Source: Lactobacillus kimbladii (GTDB lineage Bacteria > Bacillota > Bacilli > Lactobacillales > Lactobacillaceae). From it: a stretch of DNA of 64,000 nucleotides. The position numbers and the translations under genes were made by a program. Shown here in pieces: positions 49,320-59,243 of this stretch. The notes beneath the pieces are model-generated. The model had not been told where the DNA came from. It ran no database searches and was given only the letters and a program-made list of their open reading frames with translations. Every line of letters starts with the position of its first letter. The stretch's first letter is position 1. The stretch lies in NCBI RefSeq assembly GCF_000970755.1, contig NZ_KQ034007.1, forward strand, positions 1,991,705-2,055,704, given 5' to 3'.

Positions 49320-50354
49320 CTAAGTCAATCTATTTTTAATTAACTCATCATAGTCATCATTTGCATTACGATTTGGATCTAAACCTAAGTATGTAGGTAT
49401 ATAGTAAGCAAATAATTGGAAAACAATTCCAATAGTTATTGCCTCTAAGTAATATTTATGCTTTTTTATATTGAAATCTCCATTTTGATTATCTACGGTA
49501 TTAATTAGAATCATATTATTAATTTTTGTTTGAAAATAATTAGTAGTTTTTTCCAATGGATAGGCAGTACTATTAATTAAAAAAATGTTGCTATTTTGGT
49601 TAACTGGACGGTGAAAACCATGTGGAAATTCCTCAGCAGTTGTAAATGAACTTTGAACTAACATAGTTTCTGACATCTTCAATGCTGCTTCTTTAGTAGC
49701 ACCTAAATATGGCTCCGCTCCTACAACTAAAATGTTGTTCATTCTAACTAATTTATGATGCTTACTAAACCAAAGCGGGAAACTTTCAATTAAATTTTTG
49801 ATCTCTTTTTTTATTTCTTCAATTTCTTTAATCAACTTGCTACTATCAAAAGATGTATTAGCAAGCATAGTTCCTAATAAGTAAAGTAATATTAAATTAT
49901 TTGTATAACCTTTTGTTTTTGCATTGCAGTTTTCCTCACCACAACAAAAATTAAAATAATAATCACAATTATTTGCTAATGGTGCATTTTTATATTGTGT
50001 AAGAGCAATTGTTTTATAGCCATCTTTTCTGGCTTTGCTTAAGGCCATATTTGTATAGGTACTTGTTCCTGTTTCAGAAATTACCACTATTAGAGTATTT
50101 TGCTTACTTAAATTTAACTCTCTAATACTTAAAAAAGTATCAGGATAATAAACTTGAGTATTAAGTCCTAGATAATTTTCATAAAAAAATGTTACCTGAC
50201 ACGCTGTGTTAAATGAGCTTCCTGAACCAATAAAAACTATATTTTTGGCTACCGGAAGTTTATCCTTTGAGTAAACTCTTTCAAAAGTGTCAAGAAGATC
50301 AGTAATTGCATTCGGCGTATCTTCAATATATCTCAACATTAAATCTGTATTCAT
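49320..50354 (-). CDS. SIS-domain sugar isomerase/deglycase, FrlB/Gfr-like
   Basis: A 344-residue protein of two SIS domains. 'NIVFIGSGSSFNTACQVTFF' and 'LIVVISETGTSTYTNMALSK' are the phosphosugar-binding loops of the first, and 'LVVGAEPYLGATKEAALKMSE' and 'AEEFPHGFHRPV' mark the second. The central 'KTKGYTNNLILLYLL' with preceding Cys/Glu residues is like fructoselysine-6-phosphate deglycase (FrlB) and the GfrE/GfrF proteins. It probably cleaves a phosphorylated Amadori compound brought in by the PTS. It is first in the operon, with GAAGGGATG before the ATG. Family SIS firm; substrate inferred. Confidence 0.78.
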   Translation of the reverse strand: MNTDLMLRYIEDTPNAITDLLDTFERVYSKDKLPVAKNIVFIGSGSSFNTACQVTFFYENYLGLNTQVYYPDTFLSIRELNLSKQNTLIVVISETGTSTYTNMALSKARKDGYKTIALTQYKNAPLANNCDYYFNFCCGEENCNAKTKGYTNNLILLYLLGTMLANTSFDSSKLIKEIEEIKKEIKNLIESFPLWFSKHHKLVRMNNILVVGAEPYLGATKEAALKMSETMLVQSSFTTAEEFPHGFHRPVNQNSNIFLINSTAYPLEKTTNYFQTKINNMILINTVDNQNGDFNIKKHKYYLEAITIGIVFQLFAYYIPTYLGLDPNRNANDDYDELIKNRLT

Positions 50355-50404
50355 TTTTCATCCCTTCTGTTTTCATGGATGCATCCTTAATTACACAATA
50401 TATT

Positions 50405-50418
50405 TGAAAGCGCTATAA
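50405..50418. promoter_or_regulatory. Catabolite-responsive element (cre) before SIS/PTS operon
   Basis: TGAAAGCGCTATAA differs by one base from the cre consensus TGWAARCGYTWNCW. It lies about 50 bases upstream of the SIS gene, over the likely promoter region, so CcpA would repress the operon when glucose is present. Confidence 0.6.
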
Positions 50419-50530
50419 TTCAATAGTATAAGTAACCAAAATAGTTCTACATTTATAGAACAATTTTTATTTATTACTAAAATTTAACCATAGTTAGTAT
50501 GCCAAAGGCTTATAATCTAAAACAAAATAA

Positions 50531-50567
50531 AAGGATTGTTTCCTTTTGTATATAGGAAATAATCCTT
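50531..50567 (-). terminator. Terminator of the ClC gene
   Basis: On the minus strand AAGGATTATTTCC, loop, GGAAACAATCCTT, then TTTATTTT. It is 50 bases after the ClC stop. Confidence 0.75.
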
Positions 50568-50618
50568 AATTAAGTATTTATAATTTTTATCTAATTGTTA
50601 AAAACAACAGAAATCTTT

Positions 50619-52175
50619 TTAGCCATCATATTTTATTCTTTGCATTTGTTTTATCTGACCAAATACTTTACCGCGTTGGCCAGCATCTAGTGTTAAAACT
50701 AATGAATCACCGGCTTTAATTAATGTTTGTCCGTTGGGAATTAGATACTGGCCATCATGGTACACCGCCTTAACCAATGTATGTTTAGGCCACTTAATCT
50801 GCATGATTTTTTTGCCTGCGAGCTGACTATCCTCATAAATTGGTACCGTTAGTTGGTCAGTTTTGCCTGATATCGCAGGAGTATGTTTCTTATTATTTGC
50901 AACCATTGCTCGCGCCAGTGTGCCATAAATTGGGTCTCCATTAAGCAATTCATCAACCAGCAGGGCAACAAAAGCTACCACAGCCAAAGGCATTAAATGC
51001 AGCAGCGACCCCACCATTTCCGTAATTAAGATAATAGCTGTAAATGGAGCTCGAATTACAGCAGCAAAGAACCCGGCCATTGCAAAAATAATCAAATTAA
51101 TTACTAATTTTGTAGGCAATAAATGTAATTGAACCAAAATAAGGCCGTAGCTGGCCCCGATTACAGCACCCATTGTCAATATTGGCAAGAAAATACCACT
51201 AGGCAAGCCCGAATCATAAGAAATAATAGAAAAAATAATTCTCACAATAAAGAAAAACAGTAACATACCAACTATTTTCCAGCTACTTTGTTTAATAATT
51301 TGTGGTAAGGCTAAAATCAATCTATTTCCCGGACCAGTAATTAAGGGCCAAAAATAAGCAATTGGTATCAATAAAATAAGAGGTATTAATCCATATAGCC
51401 AACTAGGTAAGAAAGTAATTTTAGCATATAACTTTTTTCCCTTAAATAAACCAACTTTATAAAGGTGACCTAGTAAACCTAAAATTAAGCCTAAAAGTAA
51501 CAAGTAACCATAGAGCTTTACAGGAAAAGTATGACGATAAATGAGAGACAAAGATGGCTTTTGACCAAAAATATTTGATACAACAAAATCTGATACTAAT
51601 GCCCCAGCCAGTGCATTCAGCCAAACGCGGGGAGAGAAATTATGAAAAACTTCTTCAAGTACAAACAACGCACCACTTAATGGTGCTCCAAAAGCTGCAG
51701 CTAATCCACTGGCCGCTCCAGTAGCTAATAGTACTCGAGCATTAGTTTTCGACTCCTTAGTGCCTTCGCCAACACCTTGACCGATAGTTGAGCCTATTTG
51801 TAAAGAAGGTCCCTCAGGGCCTAAAAACAGGCCTGTACTGATTACTAAAATACCCCCAATAACTTTACGCCATAATGTGGGCCACCATTGTAAGGTTAAA
51901 TTTCCTTCAAGTTGCAATTTAACTTCCGGGATACCAGAGCCGCCAACATGGGGATATTGCTTAACAAAATAACCTGCGATTAATCCAACTAAAATAAGGC
52001 CAAATATAATTGGGATGAACCACAATGCACTTTGATGTGCCACGTGAAACAGAGTAAGCCACAATTTTGTCATCTTGGCAATGCCAAAGCGAAAAATTCC
52101 CACGACAAAGCCACTAGCAAGCCCTACTAGTATCGCTTCTACTAAGAGTTTTATCTGTACTTTTTTATCTCTCAT
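50619..52175 (-). CDS. ClC-type chloride channel/antiporter with TrkA-C domain
   Basis: A 518-residue ClC protein. The selectivity-filter motifs are present: 'GSGIPEVK', 'GPEGPSLQIG' (gating Glu; the more usual form is GREGP), and 'GLPSGIFLPILTMGA'. The last ~75 residues are a cytoplasmic TrkA-C-like domain ('LAGKKIMQIKWPKHTLVKAV'). It may exchange chloride for protons in acid response. I use the ATG at 52175, which follows GGAGG; reading from further upstream would run through that ribosome site. Confidence 0.92.
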   Translation of the reverse strand: MRDKKVQIKLLVEAILVGLASGFVVGIFRFGIAKMTKLWLTLFHVAHQSALWFIPIIFGLILVGLIAGYFVKQYPHVGGSGIPEVKLQLEGNLTLQWWPTLWRKVIGGILVISTGLFLGPEGPSLQIGSTIGQGVGEGTKESKTNARVLLATGAASGLAAAFGAPLSGALFVLEEVFHNFSPRVWLNALAGALVSDFVVSNIFGQKPSLSLIYRHTFPVKLYGYLLLLGLILGLLGHLYKVGLFKGKKLYAKITFLPSWLYGLIPLILLIPIAYFWPLITGPGNRLILALPQIIKQSSWKIVGMLLFFFIVRIIFSIISYDSGLPSGIFLPILTMGAVIGASYGLILVQLHLLPTKLVINLIIFAMAGFFAAVIRAPFTAIILITEMVGSLLHLMPLAVVAFVALLVDELLNGDPIYGTLARAMVANNKKHTPAISGKTDQLTVPIYEDSQLAGKKIMQIKWPKHTLVKAVYHDGQYLIPNGQTLIKAGDSLVLTLDAGQRGKVFGQIKQMQRIKYDG

Positions 52176-52208
52176 TTTACCTCCACTTTCTTTATTTAAC
52201 ACTAGCAA

Positions 52209-52241
52209 AAAACCAGTTAAAGTCGCGACTTAACTGGTTTT
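52209..52241 (-). terminator. Terminator after gnd
   Basis: AAAACCAGTTAA, loop, TTAACTGGTTTT: a 12-bp perfect stem with A/T runs on both sides. It is 20 bases after the gnd stop. Confidence 0.88.
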
Positions 52242-52244
52242 AGT

Positions 52245-52260
52245 TGTTACACGTGTAACA
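52245..52260. promoter_or_regulatory. parS-like 16-bp palindrome
   Basis: TGTTACACGTGTAACA is a perfect palindrome, directly before the gnd stop codon and about 11.7 kb from oriC. It matches the ParB site consensus TGTTNCACGTGAAACA at every defined position but one. Weaker relatives lie at 2458-2473, 27870-27885 and 35377-35392. Confidence 0.6.
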
Positions 52261-53646
52261 TTATTTTTCTTCATACCATTCTGTGTGATAAACACCATCA
52301 CGGTCGTTTCTAAAGTAAGTGTGAGCACCAAAGTAATCACGTTGACCCTGAATTAAGTTTGCAGGTAGACTAGGATTGAAAATTGATTCCAAGTAGTTCA
52401 ATGATGCACTTAATGTTGGGGTTGGAATACCAGCTTTAGTTGCCAGCACAATTACATTACGTAATGCTGGGATATTTTTATCCATTAAGTCTTTAAAGTA
52501 AGGATCTTGGAACATGTTATCGAGTTTTTTACCCTCAGCAAATGCCTTTTCAATATCTTTTAGCATTGATGAGCGAATAATGCAGCCTGCTTCCCAAGAT
52601 TGAGCAATTGCAGGATAGCGTAAATCCCAGTTATATGCATCAGCAGCCATTTTTAGTTGTTGGAAGCCTTGGGCGTAAGCAACAGCTTGGCATAATTGTA
52701 GTGCTTTACCCAAATTATCAATCAAATCTTGAGGGACTTCACCATTCCACTTTATTTCTTTACCTTCACGAGTAGTGGCCTTAGACATGAAGCGACTAAT
52801 AACTGCTTCTGCAATAACGCTGATTGGAGCTCCCAGATGAACACCGTCTTCCAACATCCAGTTCCCAGTACCCTTATAAGAAGCCACGTTTAAGATATGA
52901 TCAATTACATGGTCAGGGGTTAGGTTATCTTTTTGCTTTAAAACCTCAGCCGTAATCTCACTTAGATAGGCTTTAACCAGCCCCTCGTTCCAGTGAGCAA
53001 AAATAGCTGACATTTCATCATTTGTTTTGCCAGCAACTTTACGTAGGATATCATAAACTTCAGAAAATTCCTGCATAATGCCATATTCGATCCCGTTATG
53101 TACCATCTTAACATAGTGACCGCTGCCTTCAGGCCCAATAAAGCTGACGCATGGATGACCTTCAGAGTTTTTAGCTGCAATTGCTTCTAAAATCGGAGCG
53201 ACTTTCTTATAAGCATCTTCATCTCCACCCGGCATCAAAGCTGGACCATTTAAAGCACCCTCTTCACCGCCTGAAACACCCATGCCAATAAAGTGAATAC
53301 CATGTTGTTCCATTTCATGATAGCGCCGGTTAGTGTCATGAAAGTTTGAATTTCCACCGTCAAGTAAAATATCGCCTTTATCCAAAAGTGGTAATAATTT
53401 TTGTAAAGTTTCATCAACTGGTTTACCAGCCGCAATTTGGATTAAAATCTTACGTGGTTTTTCCAAAGAATCAACAAATTCTTCCCATGAATATGTTGGT
53501 TTCAACTTATCATCTTCATATTTAGCAAAAGCATCTACTTCTGGTTTATCAATAGAAAAACCAGAAACGGAAAAGCCATTATTTCTTACATTCAAAGCAA
53601 GGTTCTTACCCATTACTGATAAGCCTATAATTCCGAACTGTTGCAT
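52261..53646 (-). CDS. gnd: 6-phosphogluconate dehydrogenase, decarboxylating
   Basis: A 461-residue enzyme of the oxidative pentose-phosphate pathway. It turns 6-phosphogluconate to ribulose-5-phosphate and CO2 with reduction of NAD(P). The nucleotide fold is 'FGIIGLSVMGKNLALN', the substrate site 'GPEGSGHYVKMVHNGIEYG', and the C-terminal part has 'LIQGQRDYFGAHTYFRND'. AGGA precedes the ATG. Lactobacilli of this clade lack a complete oxidative branch in some species; here it stands as a single gene with terminators on both sides. Confidence 0.97.
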   Translation of the reverse strand: MQQFGIIGLSVMGKNLALNVRNNGFSVSGFSIDKPEVDAFAKYEDDKLKPTYSWEEFVDSLEKPRKILIQIAAGKPVDETLQKLLPLLDKGDILLDGGNSNFHDTNRRYHEMEQHGIHFIGMGVSGGEEGALNGPALMPGGDEDAYKKVAPILEAIAAKNSEGHPCVSFIGPEGSGHYVKMVHNGIEYGIMQEFSEVYDILRKVAGKTNDEMSAIFAHWNEGLVKAYLSEITAEVLKQKDNLTPDHVIDHILNVASYKGTGNWMLEDGVHLGAPISVIAEAVISRFMSKATTREGKEIKWNGEVPQDLIDNLGKALQLCQAVAYAQGFQQLKMAADAYNWDLRYPAIAQSWEAGCIIRSSMLKDIEKAFAEGKKLDNMFQDPYFKDLMDKNIPALRNVIVLATKAGIPTPTLSASLNYLESIFNPSLPANLIQGQRDYFGAHTYFRNDRDGVYHTEWYEEK

Positions 53647-53701
53647 TTATAGTCCTCCATCTTTTAAGTTTCATACTCTATCATTATACTTGTAAGACCG
53701 C

Positions 53702-53736
53702 AAAAAAGCGAAACTTTCAAAAAGTTTCGCTTTTTT
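53702..53736 (-). terminator. Terminator after pyruvate oxidase gene
   Basis: AAAAAAGCGAAACTTT, three-base loop, AAAGTTTCGCTTTTTT: a 16-bp stem. It lies 20 bases beyond the pox stop and reads as a terminator on both strands. Confidence 0.92.
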
Positions 53737-53756
53737 CAAACCAATATATAGGGCTA

Positions 53757-55568
53757 TTAGTGAGCTGAAGCACCTGAAGTTGTGTCAGGCTCTGGTTCTG
53801 GCTCCGGCTCCTCTTCTTCAGCTTCTGAAGCACCTGAAGCAACATCTGCTACTACACCGTACTTGTCAGCAAAGTAGCTAAATGGTTTCAATGCTTCTGC
53901 TTGATACTTCTTAACAAATTCTGGATCATCAAGAGCATTCAATTCACTTGAGTAAGGCATGTCATGAGTGAACTTAATGTCAACCAACATTGGTCCATCC
54001 ATTTGCTTGAATTCCTTAACTGCGTCTTCGAATTCCTTCTTAGTGCGTACAGTTACACCCTTCACGTTCATACCTTCAGCAACCTTAGCCCAGTCGTTAT
54101 TAGGCATAATAACACCTGATAATGGTTGGTGTGATTCATCAACTTGCTCAGCTTCAATGTAACCTAAAGTTTCATTTGTAAAGACAACGTTTAAGATATG
54201 CATGTTGTAGCGAGCTTCAGTCAACAATTCTTGGCTCATCATGGCAAAACCACCATCACCACTCAAGTTCCAAACTTCGCGTTCTGGGTGAGCAGTTGCA
54301 GCAGCAAGTGCAGCTGGTGAACCAAAGCCCATAGTTGCGTACAAGCCTGAAGTTGCCCAAGTTTGGTCATCATGCAAGTTTACTAAACGTTGGAAGTCAA
54401 TGTTGATGTTACCAACATCAATAGCAAATTGTGCATCATCATCAGCATATTTGTTAATGATGTCAAAGATTGGCTCACGGCGAATTGGCATTTCGTCAGA
54501 ATCATCAAAGCTGTGCTCCCATTCTTCCCAGTTTTGACGATCTGCAATAGCAGCCTTATAAAGTGGTGATTCTTCACGAGCTTGACCAGCATCAATAATA
54601 GCTTGTAAAGTCTTAGCACCGTCAGCCAAAATTGGAACATCAACTGCGTGACGCTTACCTAATTTTTCTGAGTCAACATCAATTTGTACAACTTTAGCCT
54701 TAGGGTCAAAGAAGAACAATGAGAATGGTGAGTCATTACCTACCCAGATAACAGCATCTGCATGAGTTTGAATATCGTCACTTGGCTTAGGAGCAACACG
54801 ACCAATTGAACCCATGTAAGCTGGGCATTTATCTTCAACAACACCCTTAGCCATAACTGAAGACATCAATGGAGTCTTGAATTTTTCAGCGAATTTTTCT
54901 AAGACATCGCCATGACCCTTCATACCTAAACCGAAGTAAACAACTGGGTTCTTTGCTTCTTCAAGAACCTTTACAGCTGCTTCAACTTCGTCTTTTCTTG
55001 GAGCTGCATAATTAGGAATTGCTTGCAATGCATTGTAATTTACACGGAAATTATCATCAATCTTGTCCCAGCCAAAGTCCTTAGGAAGAATTAAGACAGC
55101 TGGACCCTTCTTAGCATATGCTTGACGGATTGCTTCATCCATCATTGCAGGAATTTGCTCTGCACGCTTAATTTGGTGATCCCAAACAGCAACCGGATCA
55201 AACCAAGGCTTTTCATCAAAAGCTTGGAAGAAATCCATATCCTGACGACCAGTTGGGACGTTAGCTACGATAGCAACCATAGGTACCTTGTCGTATTTTG
55301 CGTCATACAAACCGTTCATCAAGTGAACAGCACCAGGACCGGCTGAACCAAAGCATACGCCGACCTTGCCAGTAAATTTATATTCAGCTGAAGCAGCTAA
55401 AGCACCGGCTTCTTCATGCCGAACCTCAATATACTTCATCTTACCCTTAAAGTCATGGATAGCATTCATTGTTGAATCAAATGAGCCACCCGGAAAACCA
55501 TAAATATGATCAATATGCCAGTCCAATAGAACTTGGAGCATGGCATTTGCGCCATTAATTTTTGCCAT
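53757..55568 (-). CDS. pox: Pyruvate oxidase with acidic Pro-Glu tail
   Basis: A 603-residue thiamine-diphosphate and FAD enzyme that makes acetyl phosphate, CO2 and hydrogen peroxide from pyruvate, phosphate and oxygen. 'GFPGGSFDSTMNAI' and 'VRHEEAGALAASAEYKFTG' are the N-terminal domain, and 'NLSGDGGFAMMSQELL' the thiamine motif (GDG..N). I place the start at the ATG of MAKINGAN, with AAGGAG upstream. The last ~30 residues are unusual: 'SGASEAEEEEPEPEPEPDT' then 'SGASAH', a Pro/Glu repeat framed by two SGAS copies. Flanking cre-like sequence suggests CcpA control. Confidence 0.95.
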   Translation of the reverse strand: MAKINGANAMLQVLLDWHIDHIYGFPGGSFDSTMNAIHDFKGKMKYIEVRHEEAGALAASAEYKFTGKVGVCFGSAGPGAVHLMNGLYDAKYDKVPMVAIVANVPTGRQDMDFFQAFDEKPWFDPVAVWDHQIKRAEQIPAMMDEAIRQAYAKKGPAVLILPKDFGWDKIDDNFRVNYNALQAIPNYAAPRKDEVEAAVKVLEEAKNPVVYFGLGMKGHGDVLEKFAEKFKTPLMSSVMAKGVVEDKCPAYMGSIGRVAPKPSDDIQTHADAVIWVGNDSPFSLFFFDPKAKVVQIDVDSEKLGKRHAVDVPILADGAKTLQAIIDAGQAREESPLYKAAIADRQNWEEWEHSFDDSDEMPIRREPIFDIINKYADDDAQFAIDVGNINIDFQRLVNLHDDQTWATSGLYATMGFGSPAALAAATAHPEREVWNLSGDGGFAMMSQELLTEARYNMHILNVVFTNETLGYIEAEQVDESHQPLSGVIMPNNDWAKVAEGMNVKGVTVRTKKEFEDAVKEFKQMDGPMLVDIKFTHDMPYSSELNALDDPEFVKKYQAEALKPFSYFADKYGVVADVASGASEAEEEEPEPEPEPDTTSGASAH

Positions 55569-55667
55569 TTTAAAGTGCATCTCCTTAAATACATGTTTAC
55601 TTACATATTGTATTAAAACATATAATTTCACAATTTCAAGTGACCAAAATTAACGATTATCACAAGA

Positions 55668-55681
55668 TGTAAGCGCTTTGT
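55668..55681. promoter_or_regulatory. cre-like element before pyruvate oxidase
   Basis: TGTAAGCGCTTTGT matches the cre consensus at all but one position (C to G near the end). It is 100 bases upstream of the pox start. Pyruvate oxidase genes of lactobacilli are known to be under CcpA control, so it is a sensible site. Confidence 0.6.
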
Positions 55682-55844
55682 AAAAATATTATTTTCACAA
55701 AGTTAAGCAATTAATTTATAACTTTTAGATAATAGCAATAATCATATTTGTGATTACCTGATCATTACCACAAAATTTGTGTATTCTTTTGTGTGCATTA
55801 TTTAAAGAAAAATATTTTTTATAAGTTTTAAGTTTTTACTAAAT

Positions 55845-57743
55845 TTATTTATGAATTTTAGCGTAGCGACCATTTTGCACGTAAACGCTTAGAATTGCCA
55901 TGTCTGCCGGATTAACTCCCGAAATCCGTTCAGCCTGCGCAATTGTTTCTGGCCTGATTTTGGCAAATTTTTCGCGCGCTTCCGTTGCTAAACCATCAAT
56001 TACATTATAGTCGATGTCTGCAGGAATTTTCTTTGCTTCCTGACGGTGTAATTTATTAATTTGCTGCTGCTCCTTTTTGATATAGCCAGCATACTTAACG
56101 TTGATTTCAATCTGCTCTCTGACATAACGTTCATTCGAAATAGGCATCCCCGTCAAGCGTTCGATATCCGCTACCCTAACTTTGGGCCTTCTTAAGAAAA
56201 CATCTGCTTTAACTCCAGCTTTAAGCTTGTCTTCCCCAATACTTGCAAGGTAGTCTTGTACCTCTTTAGTGGGGTGAACAGTAATCTTTTTAACAGCATT
56301 AGCAGCCTGCGCAATTTGTTCTTTCTTTGCTAAAAACTGGGAATAGCGCTCTTCAGAGATTAAGCCCAGTTGAAAACCGTAATCCGTCAAACGCAAATCA
56401 GCATTGTCATGACGCAAAATCAAACGGTACTCTGCACGTGAAGTTAGTAAACGATAAGGCTCTTCTGTCCCCTTAGTTACTAAATCATCGATTAAAACAC
56501 CGATATAAGCTTCATCACGGCCTAAGGTAAAGCCCGGCTGACCGGCAGCTCGCAAAGCGGCATTAATACCAGCAATCAGACCTTGTCCTGCCGCTTCTTC
56601 ATAGCCGGATGTGCCATTCATTTGGCCCGCAGTGAATAAATTTTTGATATTTTTAGTTTCCAAGGTATGTTTTAACTGCCAGGGATCGATTACATCGTAT
56701 TCAATGGCGTAGCCTGGCCGCATCAATTCCGCGTTTTCAAGGCCGGCAACCGAATGCAGCATTTTTAACTGAATTTCTTCCGGCATTGAAGTTGAAAAAT
56801 CACCAACATAAACTTCTTTAGTATTTTTACCTTCTGGCTCTAAAAAAATCTGATGACGCGGCTTGTCCGCAAAACGAACTACTTTGGTTTCAATTGAGGG
56901 ACAATAACGTGGTCCCACTCCCTTAATTTCTCCTGAAAACATTGGAGACCGGGTCAGGTTTTGGTTGATTATTTTATGTGTAGTCTTATTAGTATATGTC
57001 ATCCAGCAGGAAACCTGATTTTTGAGGTAATCTTCATCTTTAGTTTCATAAGAAAAATGACGCGGAACTTTATCACCAGGTTCTTCCTCAGTTTTAGAGT
57101 AATCGATGGTGTTGCTGTTAACACGTGGAGGCGTGCCCGTTTTAAAACGGCGCAGTTTGAAGCCTAATTTCTCCAGATTTTCTGATAATTTAATTGCTGG
57201 AACAGTATTGTTAGGACCAGATGAATAATTCAATTCACCAATAAAAATGCGCCCGCGAGCTGACGTACCAGTGGTTAAAACAACACTTTTAGCGTGATAT
57301 TTAGCCCCAGTATTAGTAATTAAGCCTTTGCAGACCCCATCTTCGACAATCAGTTCATCAACTGTCGCCTGCCTTAAAGTCAAATTAGGCGTTTCTTCAA
57401 TCACTTTTTTCATCTGCTCATGGTATTGCCATTTATCAGCTTGTGCCCGCAAGGCCCGTACAGCTGGTCCTTTACCCGTATTTAACATGCGCATCTGAAT
57501 ATAGGTTGCATCAATATTTTTACCCATTTGGCCGCCTAAAGCATCAATTTCTCGCACTACCGTACCCTTTGCTGGGCCACCTACTGATGGATTGCAGGGC
57601 ATAAATGCTACCATATCAAGACTAATCGTTAACAGCAGTGTTTTTTGGCCCATTCTGGCACTAGCTAAAGCAGCCTCACTGCCAGCGTGACCAGCCCCAA
57701 CTACAATGACATCATAATCATTTGAGTCATAACTCTTAATCAT
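55845..57743 (-). CDS. mnmG: tRNA uridine-5-carboxymethylaminomethyl modification enzyme MnmG
   Basis: A 632-residue FAD protein (GidA). With MnmE it makes the cmnm5 modification at the wobble uridine of several tRNAs. The FAD site is '[19 protein letters not shown]', followed by '[20 protein letters not shown]' with the catalytic cysteine, and '[14 protein letters not shown]'. The C-terminal part holds the MnmE/tRNA-binding region. AGG lies close before the ATG. It is ten bases after mnmE in the conserved origin-proximal cluster. Confidence 0.97.
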   Translation of the reverse strand: MIKSYDSNDYDVIVVGAGHAGSEAALASARMGQKTLLLTISLDMVAFMPCNPSVGGPAKGTVVREIDALGGQMGKNIDATYIQMRMLNTGKGPAVRALRAQADKWQYHEQMKKVIEETPNLTLRQATVDELIVEDGVCKGLITNTGAKYHAKSVVLTTGTSARGRIFIGELNYSSGPNNTVPAIKLSENLEKLGFKLRRFKTGTPPRVNSNTIDYSKTEEEPGDKVPRHFSYETKDEDYLKNQVSCWMTYTNKTTHKIINQNLTRSPMFSGEIKGVGPRYCPSIETKVVRFADKPRHQIFLEPEGKNTKEVYVGDFSTSMPEEIQLKMLHSVAGLENAELMRPGYAIEYDVIDPWQLKHTLETKNIKNLFTAGQMNGTSGYEEAAGQGLIAGINAALRAAGQPGFTLGRDEAYIGVLIDDLVTKGTEEPYRLLTSRAEYRLILRHDNADLRLTDYGFQLGLISEERYSQFLAKKEQIAQAANAVKKITVHPTKEVQDYLASIGEDKLKAGVKADVFLRRPKVRVADIERLTGMPISNERYVREQIEINVKYAGYIKKEQQQINKLHRQEAKKIPADIDYNVIDGLATEAREKFAKIRPETIAQAERISGVNPADMAILSVYVQNGRYAKIHK

Positions 57744-57753
57744 TAACTTCCAC

Positions 57754-59139
57754 CTATTTTCCTAAACAAAATTGACTAAATAACTCATTAACTAATTCAT
57801 CCGGACTACTTTCTCCTGTAATCTGGCCTAATGTATCCCAAGCACCGTTGAAATCAATTTGGGCAATATCTAAAGGTACTTCGTCTTTTAACGCCTGAAC
57901 GACATCTTGCAGCTGCTTTTTGGCCTTTTCCAGCAGGCCTACTTGTCTCTGGTTGGTTACCATTACTTGATCGTTAGAATTCTCAATACCCTGGAAAAAC
58001 AGTTCCTTAATTGCATCTTCTAACTGAGCAAGATTTTGCTCCTTTAAAATTGAAATGGCGATTACTGGACTTTCAGTCAGCTGTTTAACCTGAGCAGCAG
58101 AAACTTTTTGCCCCAAATCCGTTTTGTTCAAAATGGCAATTCGCTTTTTCCCACTAGTAGCAGCAATTAAGGCATAGTCTTCTTGAGTTAATTCCTTACT
58201 TGAATCAAACAAGAGTAGAACCAAATCTGCCTTTGCTAGTGCTTTTTTGGAACGTTCAACCCCAATTTTTTCTACCTTATTATCAGTATGTCTGATGCCG
58301 GCAGTATCAATTAATTTTAAGGGGACACCTTTAACCGAGACATATTCTTCTAATGTGTCACGCGTCGTGCCGGCAACATCTGTCACGATTGCTGTATCAC
58401 TTTGAGTCAGATAATTAAGTAAAGATGATTTCCCGACATTAGGTTGCCCAATGATTGCAGTAGCTAAACCGTTACGTAACGCCGTTCCTTCACTTGCCGT
58501 TTTGAGCAATTTATCTATTTTAGCAATAACTGCCTGGGAAACACTGGTCATCTGCTTGCCCGTGACAGTATCTGCATCATACTCAGGATAATCAATATTA
58601 ACTTCGACATTGGCTAGTGTATCTAAAATTTCCTGCCGCATTACCCTAATTTTCTCAAGTAGGCCGCCTTGCAGCTGATTTTCAGCCACTTGCCGGGCCT
58701 TATCAGTTTTAGCGCGCACAATATCCATTACGCTTTCAGCCTGAGTTAAGTCAATGCGACCATTAACAAACGCCCTTTTAGTAAATTCACCAGGATCGGC
58801 CATGCGCGCACCAGTTTTTAATAATAATTGCAAAATACGATTAGTAACAACAATGCCGCCATGACAATTAATCTCAACAATATCTTCCCTGGTAAAAGTC
58901 TTAGGTGCCAGCATTACAGATACCATAACTTCGTCAATCACCTGCTCACTTGCAGGATCAACTATATGTCCATAATGAATAGTATGCGTTGGCACTTTAG
59001 TTAAATTCGCACCCTTGAAAACCTGATTGGCAATTTTAACTGCTTCTTCACCAGACATGCGGACAATAGAAATCCCACCTTCACCAATTGGCGTTGAAAT
59101 CGCTGCAATTGTATCAAACTCCGTTAAAGTTTGTGCCAT
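57754..59139 (-). CDS. mnmE: tRNA modification GTPase MnmE
   Basis: A 461-residue GTPase (TrmE). The N-terminal tetrahydrofolate-binding domain begins '[20 protein letters not shown]'. The G domain has G1 '[13 protein letters not shown]', G3 'DVAGTTRD' then '[10 protein letters not shown]', and G4 'LNKTDL'. It closes with 'FSQFCLGK', where the usual C-terminal is FCIGK with the catalytic cysteine. Partner of MnmG. AAGGAG precedes the ATG. Confidence 0.97.
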   Translation of the reverse strand: MAQTLTEFDTIAAISTPIGEGGISIVRMSGEEAVKIANQVFKGANLTKVPTHTIHYGHIVDPASEQVIDEVMVSVMLAPKTFTREDIVEINCHGGIVVTNRILQLLLKTGARMADPGEFTKRAFVNGRIDLTQAESVMDIVRAKTDKARQVAENQLQGGLLEKIRVMRQEILDTLANVEVNIDYPEYDADTVTGKQMTSVSQAVIAKIDKLLKTASEGTALRNGLATAIIGQPNVGKSSLLNYLTQSDTAIVTDVAGTTRDTLEEYVSVKGVPLKLIDTAGIRHTDNKVEKIGVERSKKALAKADLVLLLFDSSKELTQEDYALIAATSGKKRIAILNKTDLGQKVSAAQVKQLTESPVIAISILKEQNLAQLEDAIKELFFQGIENSNDQVMVTNQRQVGLLEKAKKQLQDVVQALKDEVPLDIAQIDFNGAWDTLGQITGESSPDELVNELFSQFCLGK

Positions 59140-59157
59140 GATTTTCTCCTTTTCAAT

Positions 59158-59207
59158 AAAAAAAGCGCATTATTCCACCATGAATAATCATGATGGATAA
59201 AGCACTT
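59158..59207 (-). terminator. Terminator of the rpmH-rnpA-yidC unit
   Basis: A long imperfect stem read on the minus strand: AAGTGCTTTATCCATCATG, loop, then CATGGTGGAATAATGCGCTT and a T-run. It separates yidC from mnmE, so mnmE-mnmG likely have their own promoter. Confidence 0.8.
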
Positions 59208-59243
59208 TGACTACTTTATCTAAATCATTAATTTAGATTAATA

